Assembly: GCA_016291435.1 (NCBI GenBank)
Contig: JAEEXH010000002.1
Coordinates: 32,061-96,060 of the forward strand
Direction of reading: 5' to 3'
DNA length: 64,000 bases
Source of the DNA: Oscillospiraceae bacterium
GTDB taxonomy: Bacteria; Bacillota; Clostridia; Oscillospirales; Ruminococcaceae
Shown: piece after piece, positions 43,150 to 54,628 of the stretch
Layout: the number at the start of each line of letters is the position of its first letter
Numbering within the stretch: the stretch's first letter is position 1
Translations under genes and position numbers: made by a program
Notes under the pieces: model-generated
The model's input: only the letters and a program-made list of their open reading frames with translations
The model's database searches: none
Told to the model about the DNA's origin: nothing

Positions 43150-43390
43150 GTATTTTTGAAAATTTCTTTGCGCAGAAATCACATATTATATATGTATTCG
43201 GAATCTCTGCCGCTTTCCTCACAGAATCCGCGTAAAATCTTCGGTTTGATACACAATCTATCATTTTTGCCGAAATATACTATTTATATAAGGCTTTTTA
43301 TAGAGCTGTTGAAATCCCGGCTTTTAGATGGTAAAAGAATCCGATAGTCGGATTCCGATATTTGTGAAAAGCGACAGAGATTATATGACC
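43150..43390. other. AT-rich region upstream of the dnaA promoter
   Basis: About 240 bp without a gene. It holds a perfect palindrome GAATCCGA-tag-TCGGATTC (43337-43355) and one isolated DnaA-box-like TGATACACA (43247-43255). It could be the upstream half of a bipartite origin or simply the dnaA control region. Evidence is weak. Confidence 0.35.
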
Positions 43391-43393
43391 TCC

Positions 43394-43422
43394 TTGAAAT
43401 TTAACGCTCAATATGCTATAAT
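43394..43422 (+). promoter_or_regulatory. dnaA promoter
   Basis: TTGAAA (43394-43399), 17 bp, TATAAT (43417-43422). The dnaA leader would be about 173 nt. Confidence 0.8.
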
Positions 43423-43444
43423 ATATGATGTATCGGACTGTGCT

Positions 43445-43481
43445 GCTGTAGCTCGCGGACTGCGATTACAGCCTTTCTTTT
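43445..43481 (+). terminator. Terminator-like hairpin in the dnaA leader
   Basis: GCTGTA-gc-TCGC-ggact-GCGA-t-TACAGC followed by CTTTCTTTTC begins about 16 nt after the predicted start point. A further hairpin GGGGC-agac-GCCCC follows at 43483-43496. This may attenuate dnaA or shield the leader. Confidence 0.45.
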
Positions 43482-43601
43482 CGGGGCAGACGCCCCCGAT
43501 CCAAAGGATCAGCTCCGCGCTGTTCCCGGACCCGGACATGGTTCCCGGAAAGCGAAAAATCATAAAATATTATATATAGATAAAGGATGTGAACATACTC
43601 C

Positions 43602-44969
43602 ATGAATTCCTTTAAGGAAGTGTATGAAGCAGTCGTGGATTATTGCAGCAAGCAGGGTGTCGGTGATATGGCACGCAATCTCTGGCTCACGACTCTCGAA
43701 CCCGCAAGACTGGAGGGCAATATCGCTGTGTTCTATTGCCCCAATGATTTCCACAAGAATATCATTATGTCGAACTATCACAAGATTCTCTGCGAAGCCT
43801 TCGAGCAGATCGTCGGCTTCCCGGTCGAGCTGAAGCTCATTGTCACCGATGACAGCCTGAGCGACGCCGAAAGCCCGGAGCTTGACCCAGAGAGCTTCGA
43901 TGCGCTGCACAGCGATCTCAGCGAAGCCTATGAAAATTCCAATTATCCCTATACCTTTGAAACATTCATCGTCGGCAGCTCCAACCGCTTCGCCTATGCA
44001 GCCTGCACCAGCGTTGCACGCGGCGACAATGCCGACAATACCTATAACCCCCTCTTCATCTACGGCGATTCCGGTCTCGGCAAGACCCATCTCATTCACG
44101 CCATCTCCCACGAGATGAAGAAGCGAAATCCTGACCTGAACATTATCTATGTCACCGGCGAAACCTTTACCAATGAGCTGATCGAAGCAATCCAGCAGAA
44201 GAAGCAGCCGGAATTCCATCAGAAATACCGCAGCGCAGATGTGCTGCTCGTCGATGACGTCCAGTTCATCAGCGGCAGAGAATCCACGCAGGAGGAATTC
44301 TTCCATACCTTCAATATCCTGCACAACGCAAGAAAGCAGATCGTGCTGACCTCTGACCGTCCGCCGAAGGATATCAAGATCCTTGAGGACCGCATCCGTT
44401 CCCGCTTTGAGTCGGGTCTGATCACAGACGTTGCGCTCCCCGATTTCGAGACCCGCGTCGCGATCGTCCGCAGAAAAGCAGAGCTGCTCGATCTCCAGAT
44501 TCCCGATGAGGTTGCGGAATTCATCGCAAATCACCTGAAATCCAATATCCGTCAGCTCGAAGGTGCCGTGAAGCGTCTTCTGGCGCTCAAGCAGCTCGCA
44601 GGCTCCCCGCCTTCGATCCAGATGGCACAGACTGTCATCCGCGATATCCTGACGGACGAGCAGCCGACACCTGTCACGGTTGAGCATATCATCTCCGAGG
44701 TTGCCAATGTCTACGGCGTCACGCCGGAAGACCTGCGCTCCAAGAAGCGCTCGCAGCAGATCTCCAATGCCCGCAAGGTCGCGATTTATCTCGTCAAGAA
44801 TATCACACAGATGTCTCTTGCGGCAATCGGAGAGGAATTCGGCGGCAGAGATCACTCCACCATCGTCTATGCGATCCAGAGCGTGCAGGGTGCGATGAAG
44901 AAAGATGCACAGATGCGCGACATCATCGAGAACATCACGAAGACCATCCGCGAAGGATTCGGAAAATAA
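43602..44969 (+). CDS. dnaA: Chromosomal replication initiator protein DnaA
   Basis: DnaA binds DnaA boxes, oligomerises with ATP and melts the origin. The 455-residue protein has the N-terminal helicase-loading domain (FKEVYEAVVDYCSKQ...MARNLWLTTLEP), an acidic linker (about 87-115), AAA+ with Walker A IYGDSGLGKTHLIHAI and Walker B VLLVDDVQFISG, and domain IV with the DnaA signature GGRDHSTIVYAIQSV. Start ATG after AAAGGATG. The origin region follows directly. Confidence 0.99.
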   Translation: MNSFKEVYEAVVDYCSKQGVGDMARNLWLTTLEPARLEGNIAVFYCPNDFHKNIIMSNYHKILCEAFEQIVGFPVELKLIVTDDSLSDAESPELDPESFDALHSDLSEAYENSNYPYTFETFIVGSSNRFAYAACTSVARGDNADNTYNPLFIYGDSGLGKTHLIHAISHEMKKRNPDLNIIYVTGETFTNELIEAIQQKKQPEFHQKYRSADVLLVDDVQFISGRESTQEEFFHTFNILHNARKQIVLTSDRPPKDIKILEDRIRSRFESGLITDVALPDFETRVAIVRRKAELLDLQIPDEVAEFIANHLKSNIRQLEGAVKRLLALKQLAGSPPSIQMAQTVIRDILTDEQPTPVTVEHIISEVANVYGVTPEDLRSKKRSQQISNARKVAIYLVKNITQMSLAAIGEEFGGRDHSTIVYAIQSVQGAMKKDAQMRDIIENITKTIREGFGK

Positions 44970-45570
44970 TCTTCCGCCGCTTTCCACATCTTTGTGCGTT
45001 CCGGCAAATGGGGCAAAATTTTGACAAAATCCGCCGAATGCTGCCGATTCGGATCAAATTCAACGAACTGGAAAATCATGCGGAAGTGCTGTGAGACAGT
45101 ATGTTCGATTTCTCCGGTTTTCAACAGGTGTTGAAAAGAAAGTGGAAAACCTGAGCCCTGTTTGCGCCGTTTCTGCGGTTTTCACGGCATTTCACATGAT
45201 GAAATGTGGAAAACTCCGGTCATATACTCCGAGTATTCACAATTTCCACCGATTTTTCAACACACATTCCTGCGTTTCCACTCTTTGCACTTTTCTGATT
45301 CCGGGCGGACTTGCTTTCAACTTTTCCAAATTTTCTGCACATCCGCTCCCGGAAAACTTTGCCGCTCGATCGGACAAAGGTTTTTGCGCTGTTTCAGAAA
45401 AAAGCGATCTGCGCAAAAACAGTTTCAACCTTTCCACAGCCCCTACTACTACTACTGAATTATAATTATACTCTTTTCTGAGATCAGATCCGCTTCGCGG
45501 CTGAAAACGGAAATCCCGTTTGTGAAAACAGCCTGCACCCTGAGCGGGATATGAAAAGGAGAATTATCAA
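44970..45570. other. Replication origin (oriC), dnaA-dnaN intergenic
   Basis: This 601-bp gap has no ORF of merit and is studded with DnaA-box-like 9-mers on both strands: CTTTCCACA (44980-44988), TTTTCAACA/TGTTGAAAA as an inverted pair (45118-45137), TGTGGAAAA (45205-45213, reverse of TTTTCCACA), GTATTCACA (45233-45241, one mismatch to TTATNCACA), TTTTCAACA (45254-45262) and CTTTCCACA (45430-45438). The last box is followed by a basal unwinding module. In Bacillus subtilis the unwinding site is likewise between dnaA and dnaN. The boxes depart from TTATCCACA, mostly to TTTTC(C/A)ACA, suggesting a lineage-specific consensus. Confidence 0.88.
45430..45478 (+). other. Basal origin unwinding module (DnaA box, GC patch, DnaA-trios, AT-rich DUE)
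   Basis: In order: box CTTTCCACA (45430-45438), GCCCC, four TAC triplets (45444-45455; on the other strand repeated 3'-GAT-5'), then GAATTATAATTATAC (45457-45471). This is the arrangement of the DnaA-trio element described in B. subtilis, where DnaA extends from a box onto single-stranded trios and opens the adjacent AT-rich DNA. Confidence 0.85.
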
Positions 45571-46680
45571 ATGAAATTTACATGCCAGAAGACAGACCTC
45601 ATCGAGGTGCTGCCGAATGTTGCGAAGGCGACCTCTGCGAAAACACCGATGGAGGTGCTGGCGGCAGTCCGGCTCCAGGCAGAGGGCATTGCACTTTCGC
45701 TGACAGGCTATGATCTTGAGCTCGGCATCCGCACGGAGATTCCGGCAGCGGTTGAGGAGGCAGGCATCCTGCTCGCAGACAGCCGCCTTTTCTGTGAGCT
45801 TGTCCGCAGAATGCCGGAAGGCATCATCACGGTCAGCTCCGATGAGCACCTGAAAATCACGATCCGCGGCGGCGATACCGAATGCCAGCTCCCGGGTCTT
45901 CCCGCAGACGAATATCCTGATCTGCCGGCCGTGGAGCAGGAGGCAGGTGCGGTCATTCCGCAGGGTCTGCTCAAGAATATGATCAACCAGACGATCTATG
46001 CAGTCTCGCTCGATGAGACCAAGCCGATCTTTACCGGCGAGCTTATCGAAATGGAAAACGGTGCGATGAATATTGTCGCGCTAGATAATTACCGCATGGC
46101 AATCCGCACAGAGCCGCTGCCCGGTCAGGACCCTGTCCGCTTCGTTGTGCCGGCAAAGGCGCTCCGCGAGATCGAGCATCTGCTCACGGAAGACGAAAAG
46201 AACGAGAAGCCGAGCAGCATCCGTCTCGACCAGCATCATGCGATTTTCGAGATCGGCGGCTATTCTGTCTATACCAGACTGCTTGCCGGTGATTTTATCA
46301 ACTACAAGCGCAGTGTTCCGACCGGCTTCAAGACCGAGATGAAGCTCTCGAAGCGGGAGCTGACCGACAGCCTTGAGCGCTGTGCACTGCTCATCAGCGA
46401 GAAGAACAAGACCGCTGTGCGCTTTCAGATCGAGGATGACTGTGTCCGCGTCAGCTGCCAGAATGTCATCGGCAGCATCGACGATGTGATCGCAGGCGAC
46501 ATTACCGGCGATAAATTGGTCATCGGCTTCAATAACCGCTATCTGCTCGATGCCGTCCGTGCAATTCAGGGCGACGTCGTACGCATTCAGCTCACCGCTG
46601 CCGACAGAGCCGTCAAGATCATGGAAGCAGACGGCGAGGGTTCGGTCGCGATCATTATGCCTGTCCAGGTACGGAGATAA
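45571..46680 (+). CDS. dnaN: DNA polymerase III beta subunit (sliding clamp)
   Basis: The ring-shaped processivity clamp. The 369-residue protein has the three clamp domains, opening MKFTCQKTDLIEVLPNVAKA and ending with GSVAIIMPVQVRR, where the conserved (M/L)P(V/M)(R/Q) pocket-edge motif appears as IMPVQ. Also seen: GYDLELGIRTEIP and AGDFINYKRSVP. SD AAAAGGAG. It is the first gene to the right of the origin module and is followed one base later by yaaA. Confidence 0.98.
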   Translation: MKFTCQKTDLIEVLPNVAKATSAKTPMEVLAAVRLQAEGIALSLTGYDLELGIRTEIPAAVEEAGILLADSRLFCELVRRMPEGIITVSSDEHLKITIRGGDTECQLPGLPADEYPDLPAVEQEAGAVIPQGLLKNMINQTIYAVSLDETKPIFTGELIEMENGAMNIVALDNYRMAIRTEPLPGQDPVRFVVPAKALREIEHLLTEDEKNEKPSSIRLDQHHAIFEIGGYSVYTRLLAGDFINYKRSVPTGFKTEMKLSKRELTDSLERCALLISEKNKTAVRFQIEDDCVRVSCQNVIGSIDDVIAGDITGDKLVIGFNNRYLLDAVRAIQGDVVRIQLTAADRAVKIMEADGEGSVAIIMPVQVRR

Positions 46681-46681
46681 T

Positions 46682-46915
46682 ATGGAAACCATCGAAATTA
46701 CGATAAAAACATCGTTTATCAAGCTGGAACAGCTCATGAAGCTCGCAAATCTCACTGATACCGGCGGCTTTGCAAAGCAGCTCATTCAGGACGGTCATGT
46801 AAAAGTGAACGGCGAGATCTGCACCATGCGCGGCAAAAAGCTGCGCGACGGCGATCAAATGCAGGCGGGCGAATATGAGGTCATCGTGCATGCGCCGAAG
46901 GACGAAGAGGCGTAA
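46682..46915 (+). CDS. yaaA: S4-domain RNA-binding protein YaaA
   Basis: The 77-residue protein is essentially one S4 RNA-binding domain: FIKLEQLMKLANLTDTGGFA, then IQDGHVKVNGEICTMRGKKL. A gene of this type is found between dnaN and recF in many Firmicutes, and its product is probably ribosome-associated. The start at 46682 (METIEITIK) is taken because the track start lies inside dnaN. Its stop overlaps the recF start. Confidence 0.92.
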   Translation: METIEITIKTSFIKLEQLMKLANLTDTGGFAKQLIQDGHVKVNGEICTMRGKKLRDGDQMQAGEYEVIVHAPKDEEA

Positions 46916-48051
46916 TGCGGATCGTTTCGCTGGAGGCGGAGGATTACCGCAATCTGCATGCGGTCTCAATGACACCGCATCCTTCGCTGAATCTGATTCT
47001 CGGGAACAACGCGCAGGGCAAGACAAATCTGCTGGAAGCGATCTGGACCTGTACGGGCTGCCGGAGCTTTCGCGGCGCGAAGGAGAGAGATTTCATCGGG
47101 CTGAAATCCCCTGCCATGCACCTCAGACTGAAATTTGAAGACAGCCGCAGAACGCAGGAGATTCAGATTCACATGCAGCGCGGCGACGCAAAGCAGAAAA
47201 AGATCCTGCTGAACGGCGTGCCCGTGCAGGGCGGCAGCCGTCTCTTCGCGGAATTCCAGTGTGTGATCTTTTCGCCGGATGACCGGGAGCTGATCCGCTC
47301 AGGACCCGAAAAGCGGCGTGCCTTCATGGATCTCTGCGGCTCGCAGCTCTCCCCTGCCATGCTCGGGGTGCTGCGGCGGTTCGATCATCTGACAGCGCAG
47401 CGCAATGCCGTGCTGAAACAGATTCAGCTCGGAAAGGCAGACCGCAGGGAGCTCTCTGTCTGGGATACGCAGCTTGCGGCGCACGGTTCGCTGCTCACCT
47501 GCCTCAGATATGCCTATATCCGGCAGCTTGCCGCGGTTGCGTCCGGATTTTATCATACCGTCACAAGCGGAAATGAGAAGCTCTCGGTCAAATACCGCTC
47601 CAATCTTTTCCGCAATTCCGAGATTCCCGACAGGCCGACCGCGGAGATGCAGGCATATTATCTTGAGCAGCTTACGAAAACGGCGGAGGATGATATCCGG
47701 CTCGGCTTTACGGCAAAGGGTGCGGGGCGCGATGACTTTTCCTGCAAGATTGACGGGCTTTCTGTCCGGGAATTCGGCTCGCAGGGGCAGCAGAAATCGA
47801 CTGCGCTTGTCTTAAAGCTCGCACAGGCGGCGGTTTTCTATGAGAAAAAAGAGGAAACGCCGGTCATTCTGCTCGACGATGTGATGGGTGAGCTCGATGC
47901 GCAGCGGCAGAATCTTGTCTATGAAATTATCGAGGACATGCAGATTTTCCTGACGGCATGTCACCCGGATGCAATCGGCAGGGCACGCGAAATCAGTGCG
48001 TCGGGCAGCTGCAATGTGTATCACATGGCGGAAGGAAGCCTGACAGAATAA
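46915..48051 (+). CDS. recF: DNA replication and repair protein RecF
   Basis: RecF helps load RecA at gaps during replication-coupled repair. The 378-residue SMC-like ATPase has Walker A LILGNNAQGKTNLLEAIWTC (about residue 30), the signature FGSQGQQKSTALVLKLAQA and Walker B VILLDDVMGELDAQRQ. It begins one base into the yaaA stop (TAATG), as is common in this cluster. Confidence 0.97.
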   Translation: MRIVSLEAEDYRNLHAVSMTPHPSLNLILGNNAQGKTNLLEAIWTCTGCRSFRGAKERDFIGLKSPAMHLRLKFEDSRRTQEIQIHMQRGDAKQKKILLNGVPVQGGSRLFAEFQCVIFSPDDRELIRSGPEKRRAFMDLCGSQLSPAMLGVLRRFDHLTAQRNAVLKQIQLGKADRRELSVWDTQLAAHGSLLTCLRYAYIRQLAAVASGFYHTVTSGNEKLSVKYRSNLFRNSEIPDRPTAEMQAYYLEQLTKTAEDDIRLGFTAKGAGRDDFSCKIDGLSVREFGSQGQQKSTALVLKLAQAAVFYEKKEETPVILLDDVMGELDAQRQNLVYEIIEDMQIFLTACHPDAIGRAREISASGSCNVYHMAEGSLTE

Positions 48052-48068
48052 GGGAGGAGGCGCCCTTT

Positions 48069-48323
48069 ATGTATATTCATCTCGGAGAGCGCATCTCCAT
48101 CCATGACAGCACCGTGATCGGGCTGTTTGATATTGAAAATACGACCATCGGGCCGGATACGCGCGCGTATCTGAACCGCATGGAGGCGGAGGGCAGAGTC
48201 GTCAATGTCTCGGAGGAAATGCCGAAGAGCTTTGTGATCTGCATGGAAAACGGCACGGAGACGGCATATATTTCCTCCATCTCGGCGGCAACACTCAGAA
48301 AACGCGCAGGCACGATGTTTTGA
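48069..48323 (+). CDS. remB: RemB-like extracellular matrix regulator (DUF370)
   Basis: The 84-residue protein MYIHLGERISIHDSTVIGLF...EEMPKSFVICMENG matches the DUF370/RemB (YaaB) family located between recF and gyrB in Firmicutes. Relatives bind DNA and regulate matrix genes in Bacillus; the role here is inferred only from family. The start is the ATG at 48069 with GGAGGCG upstream, not the track's earlier start in recF. Confidence 0.9.
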   Translation: MYIHLGERISIHDSTVIGLFDIENTTIGPDTRAYLNRMEAEGRVVNVSEEMPKSFVICMENGTETAYISSISAATLRKRAGTMF

Positions 48324-48338
48324 CATATATACAAATGA

Positions 48339-50321
<1,983 letters not shown>

Positions 50322-50358
50322 TCAAATTTTGTAAGACCTCTGAAAGGAGGTATCCCCT

Positions 50359-51207
50359 ATGGCAAAGGAAACAAAGCTGTTTTCCGTGCAGACGGAGATG
50401 CGCGATCTTGACTATGAGGATGTGTACCGCATCTACTTGCAGGAGGAGCGCGGCAGAGACCGCAGAACCGCAATGATCGTCTGCGGCATTCTGGCAGCAG
50501 TCTTTGTGCTGATGACGGTGCTGTTCCATAATTTCACCTTCCTGATCTATGCAGGCGGCTGCCTGATCGTCGCGGGCATGTATTATCTGGTGCCGACGAA
50601 CCGTAAATTTCTGGCGCAGAATAAGCTGCAATACGGCGAAAAGCGCGAGACGACGTTCTTTCCGCATCATATCTCGACCTTTGAGCTGCTCGATGACGAG
50701 GAGGAGCTCAGCGAGGAGGAGAAGCAGGAGGCGACCACGGAATTTTCCACCGGCGTCATGAAAGCGTATGAAAATGAGCGCGGCTTCCTCTTTGCAGACG
50801 GCAAGATCTCGAATCAGTTTCTCTATCTTGCAAAGCGGAATCTTGATGAGGAGGAGATCGAGTCGATCCGCACCTTCGCAAAGGATCGCTGCTCGGGCGG
50901 CTATCTTCTGCTGGAGATGCGCACGATGCTCGACGGCTCCGACGGTGCGGAGGATGAAGAAGAAACCCGCGAATCTACGCTGGTTTCCGGCGCGTGCGAT
51001 CAGTATTACGGCGCAAAGCGGCTGCATCTCTATGACGAATCGGGCAGACGGATCAAGCCTGAGAATGAGGACGGGGACGCAGAAGCAGAATATGCGGCAG
51101 ACGCCGATGATGCACAGCAGGAAAGCCATACGGCAGTGATGGATGCGCCGGAAATGGACGTTGATGCCGAATGGGAAAAGATCGTTTCGGAGGATGCCGA
51201 TGAGTAA
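50359..51207 (+). CDS. Membrane protein between gyrB and gyrA, YcxB-like layout
   Basis: The 282-residue product has a cytoplasmic start (FSVQTEMRDLDYEDVYRIYL), two close membrane segments (about 38-58 and 60-78) and a soluble region with RETTFFPHHISTFEL and ENERGFLFADGKISNQFLYL, reminiscent of the YcxB beta domain. It ends in a long acidic tail rich in Asp/Glu/Ala. SD AAAGGAGG at ideal spacing. It overlaps the next gene by 8 nt. Function unknown; the pairing with its neighbour suggests a heteromeric complex. Confidence 0.75.
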   Translation: MAKETKLFSVQTEMRDLDYEDVYRIYLQEERGRDRRTAMIVCGILAAVFVLMTVLFHNFTFLIYAGGCLIVAGMYYLVPTNRKFLAQNKLQYGEKRETTFFPHHISTFELLDDEEELSEEEKQEATTEFSTGVMKAYENERGFLFADGKISNQFLYLAKRNLDEEEIESIRTFAKDRCSGGYLLLEMRTMLDGSDGAEDEEETRESTLVSGACDQYYGAKRLHLYDESGRRIKPENEDGDAEAEYAADADDAQQESHTAVMDAPEMDVDAEWEKIVSEDADE

Positions 51208-51847
51208 AAATCCGACGCTGACAAAGCGCTATCACATCCCGCTGGATATGTTCATGGATGCGTTCCGCGCATTTCAGCGAAAATATGTTTATCCGCAGAA
51301 CATCGTGCTTTCGGTGATTCTGCTGGCGGTCGCGGGCGTCTATGTCTATGCCGCGGTGCGCGACAGCTCCAAGACGCTGCCCTATATCGTGATTGTGTTC
51401 TGCGTGGCATTTGTGATGAGCACATGGTATAAGACGCTGAAAATGCGGCGGTCGCTGCGGGAAGCGCTCAAAGAGATCGAGAGCGACACCTATGAGATGA
51501 AGCTCTTTTCTGATAAGCTGACAATCCGCACGGAGGATGCTGTGCCGGTTCCCGCTGAGACAGCGGCTTCTTCGGAAGCAGACGAAGCACCGGGGGCGGA
51601 TCCGGAGCCCGCAGAGGATGCTGCATCAGAGGATGCGGAAGGCTTCAATTCCATTTTCCCGGAGAAGCTCGCAGAGCCGGTGCAGGATATTCCGCCGACG
51701 GAGATCTTCTTCGAGGACAGAGTGAAAATTCACGAATTTGCGGAATATTTCATGGTATATCTTGTGAAGCGGAACTTTTATCTGATCCCCAAAAAGGATT
51801 TTTCTGAGAATGAGCTCACACAGCTCCGCACAGCATTCAAACTATAA
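51200..51847 (+). CDS. Membrane protein before gyrA, YcxB-like C-terminal domain
   Basis: The 215-residue product starts at MSKNPTLTKRYHIPLDMFMD (51200, GGAGG 6 nt upstream). It has two membrane segments (about 33-52 and 58-75), an Ala/Glu/Pro-rich linker of about 50 residues and a C-terminal FEDRVKIHEFAEYFMVYLVK with LIPKKDFSENELTQLRTAF, a pattern close to the end of YcxB-like domains. It is coupled by overlap to the preceding gene. Confidence 0.75.
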   Translation: MSKNPTLTKRYHIPLDMFMDAFRAFQRKYVYPQNIVLSVILLAVAGVYVYAAVRDSSKTLPYIVIVFCVAFVMSTWYKTLKMRRSLREALKEIESDTYEMKLFSDKLTIRTEDAVPVPAETAASSEADEAPGADPEPAEDAASEDAEGFNSIFPEKLAEPVQDIPPTEIFFEDRVKIHEFAEYFMVYLVKRNFYLIPKKDFSENELTQLRTAFKL

Positions 51848-51877
51848 TTTCCTTTGACAGAAAGGAGCCTGAGACTC

Positions 51878-54550
51878 TTGTACGATACAAGTAATTCGAT
51901 TCTGATTCATCGCGATATTGAGGAGGAAATGCGGTCATCGTTCTTAGCATATTCGATGTCCGTTATCACCTCGCGTGCCCTGCCGGATGTCAGGGACGGT
52001 CTGAAGCCTGTTCACCGGCGCATTCTCTACACGCTCTTTGAGAAGAGCCTGACGCCGGAAAAGCCGTACCGTAAATGTGCGGACATCGTCGGTACCGTGC
52101 TCGGTGAGTATCATCCGCACGGCGATGCGTCTGTTTATATGGCGCTCGTGCGTCTGGCGCAGGATTTCTCGATGCGCTATCCGCTCGTGGACGGTCACGG
52201 CAACTTCGGTACCGTGGACGGCGACCCGCCTGCTGCTTACCGTTACACAGAAGCGAAAATGACAAAAATGTCAACCTGCATGCTGACGGACATTCAGAAG
52301 GAAACGGTCGATTTCCAGTCGAACTACGATGACCGTCTGAAGGAGCCGGTCGTGCTGCCGTCGCGCTTCCCGAATCTGCTGGTCAACGGCTCGGAGGGCA
52401 TCGCGGTCGGTATGGCATCGCATATCCCGCCGCACAATCTCGGCGAGGTCATCGACGGGCTGGATTATCTGATCGAAAACCCGGATGCAACGCTTGAACA
52501 GCTCATGCAGTTCATCAAAGGACCGGACTTCCCGACCGGCGGCGTCATCATGGGCAGAGCGGGCATCCGTGCAGCCTATGCGACCGGCAGAGCAAAGCTC
52601 ACCGTGCGCTCGAAGACCGAGATCACCGAGATCAAGAACCGTCAGTGCATCATTGTGCATGAGATTCCGTACATGGTCAACAAGGCGGAGCTCATCAAGT
52701 CGATTGCCGAGCTTGCAAAGGAAAAGAGAGTCGAGGGCATTCACGATATCCGCGACGAATCGGGCAGAGAGGAAGAGGTCCGCATCTGCATCGAGCTCAA
52801 AAAGGACGCAAATGCGAACCTTGTGCTCAATCAGCTTTTCCGCTATACACAGCTTCAGGATACCTACGGCGTCATCATGCTGGCGCTCGTGAACGGCATC
52901 CCGCGTGAGCTTTCGCTGAAGCAGATTCTGGAGCTCTATCTGGAGCATCAGGTCGATGTTGTGCAGAGAGCCTGCCGCTACGATCTCCGCAAGGCGAGAG
53001 AGCGTGCGCATATTTTGCAGGGCTTCCTGGTTGCACTCGATTTCATTGACGAGGTTGTGGCAATTCTGCGCAGCTCGAAGACGATCCCCGAGGGCAAGCA
53101 GCGCCTGATGGAGCGCTTTGCTGAGGTCGATCTCACAACGCTGATGGAAGACCCCGCATACCGTGCCGCGATGGGCATGGCGGTCGATCCTTCCGAAAAG
53201 GAATACCCGACGATCGGTCTTTCTGAAGCGCAGGCAGACGCGATTGTCTCCATGCGTCTCGGTCAGCTGACAGGTCTCGAGCGCGACAAAATCCTCAATG
53301 AGGTCATGTCCCTCTGCGATAAAATCAACGATCTGCGCGATATTCTCGCACACAAGGAGCGTCAGCTCGGCATCATCCGCGATGACCTCGAGGAGATCCG
53401 CGGCAAATACGGCGACGAGCGCAGAACCGAGATTGAGAATGTCAGCGGCGAAATGGATATTGAGGATCTGATCCCGGTCGAGGACTGCGTGGTCACATAT
53501 ACAAACTTCGGCTATATCAAGCGTGTGCCGCTCTCTGTCTATAAGTCGCAGAAGCGCGGCGGCAGAGGCGTCACGGGCATGAAGCAGCGCGAGGAGGACT
53601 TTGCCTCCGAAATGTTCGTTGCCTCAAGCCATGACCATGTGCTTTTCTTCACAAACCGCGGCATCATGTTCGATCTCAAGTGCTATGAGATTCCGATGGG
53701 CGGCAAGGACAGCAAGGGCACGAACATCGTGAACCTGCTCCCGCTCATGGAGAATGAGAAGATCGCTGCGATGATGAAGGTCAGCGAATTCAATGACGAG
53801 AGCTATATCGTCATGGTGACCAAGAACGGCAAGATTAAGCGCACGGCGCTTCCGGCATACAAAAATGTACGCAAGAACGGCATTATTGCGATCAAGCTCG
53901 AGGAGGGCGATGAGATTGCGGGTGTCCGCATGACGAACGGCAAGGATCAGCTCATTGTCGCGACAAAGAACGGCATGGCGATCCGCTGCGACGAAAACTG
54001 CATCCGTCCGCAGGGCAGAAGCGCACACGGCGTCCGCATCATGAAGCTCAGAGAGGGCGATGAGATTGTCTCGATGGCGCGTGTCAGAGCGGGTGCATCT
54101 CTGCTGACTGTCACCGAAAAGGGCTTCGGCAAGCGCGCTGACATCGAAAGCTATCCGCTCAGAAACCGCGGCGGCTTCGGCATCACGAACTACAAGCCCG
54201 ACGATGAGCGCGGCAAGGTCTGCGGCATCAAGGTCGTCGATGAATCCGATGATATTATCCTTATTTCGAGCGACGGCATCATCATCCGCATCCGTACAAG
54301 CGATATCCGCATGATGGGACGCATCGCAAAGGGCGTCCGCGTGATGCGCGTCTCCGAGACCGGCAGAGTGGTGGCATTCACCCGCACGGAGCACGAGGAA
54401 GATGCGGAAATGAGCGAGGTCGAGCAGCTCTCCGAGGAGGAGCTTGCGGCACAGGAGCAGGAGGCAAAGGCGGCGGAGACCGCTGAGGCAGCCGTTCCCG
54501 AGGAGCCGGCAGAGTCCGATGACGCGGAGGAAGCGGAAGAGGAATCCTGA
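51878..54550 (+). CDS. gyrA: DNA gyrase subunit A
   Basis: This subunit cuts and rejoins DNA. Motifs: [54 protein letters not shown] (quinolone-resistance region) and catalytic Tyr123 in [10 protein letters not shown]. The C-terminal beta-pinwheel has the GyrA box [11 protein letters not shown]. The track start (51854) reads through the SD AAAGGAG; the TTG at 51878, 10 nt after it, gives [20 protein letters not shown], the normal start. The 890-residue protein ends in an acidic Glu/Ala-rich tail. Confidence 0.98.
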   Translation: MYDTSNSILIHRDIEEEMRSSFLAYSMSVITSRALPDVRDGLKPVHRRILYTLFEKSLTPEKPYRKCADIVGTVLGEYHPHGDASVYMALVRLAQDFSMRYPLVDGHGNFGTVDGDPPAAYRYTEAKMTKMSTCMLTDIQKETVDFQSNYDDRLKEPVVLPSRFPNLLVNGSEGIAVGMASHIPPHNLGEVIDGLDYLIENPDATLEQLMQFIKGPDFPTGGVIMGRAGIRAAYATGRAKLTVRSKTEITEIKNRQCIIVHEIPYMVNKAELIKSIAELAKEKRVEGIHDIRDESGREEEVRICIELKKDANANLVLNQLFRYTQLQDTYGVIMLALVNGIPRELSLKQILELYLEHQVDVVQRACRYDLRKARERAHILQGFLVALDFIDEVVAILRSSKTIPEGKQRLMERFAEVDLTTLMEDPAYRAAMGMAVDPSEKEYPTIGLSEAQADAIVSMRLGQLTGLERDKILNEVMSLCDKINDLRDILAHKERQLGIIRDDLEEIRGKYGDERRTEIENVSGEMDIEDLIPVEDCVVTYTNFGYIKRVPLSVYKSQKRGGRGVTGMKQREEDFASEMFVASSHDHVLFFTNRGIMFDLKCYEIPMGGKDSKGTNIVNLLPLMENEKIAAMMKVSEFNDESYIVMVTKNGKIKRTALPAYKNVRKNGIIAIKLEEGDEIAGVRMTNGKDQLIVATKNGMAIRCDENCIRPQGRSAHGVRIMKLREGDEIVSMARVRAGASLLTVTEKGFGKRADIESYPLRNRGGFGITNYKPDDERGKVCGIKVVDESDDIILISSDGIIIRIRTSDIRMMGRIAKGVRVMRVSETGRVVAFTRTEHEEDAEMSEVEQLSEEELAAQEQEAKAAETAEAAVPEEPAESDDAEEAEEES

Positions 54551-54628
54551 CCTGCACACAGTCTGCTGATATTCGGCGCAGGGAAATCGGCGAAGAAATA
54601 AAACTATATGCGAAAGGAGATATCTCCC

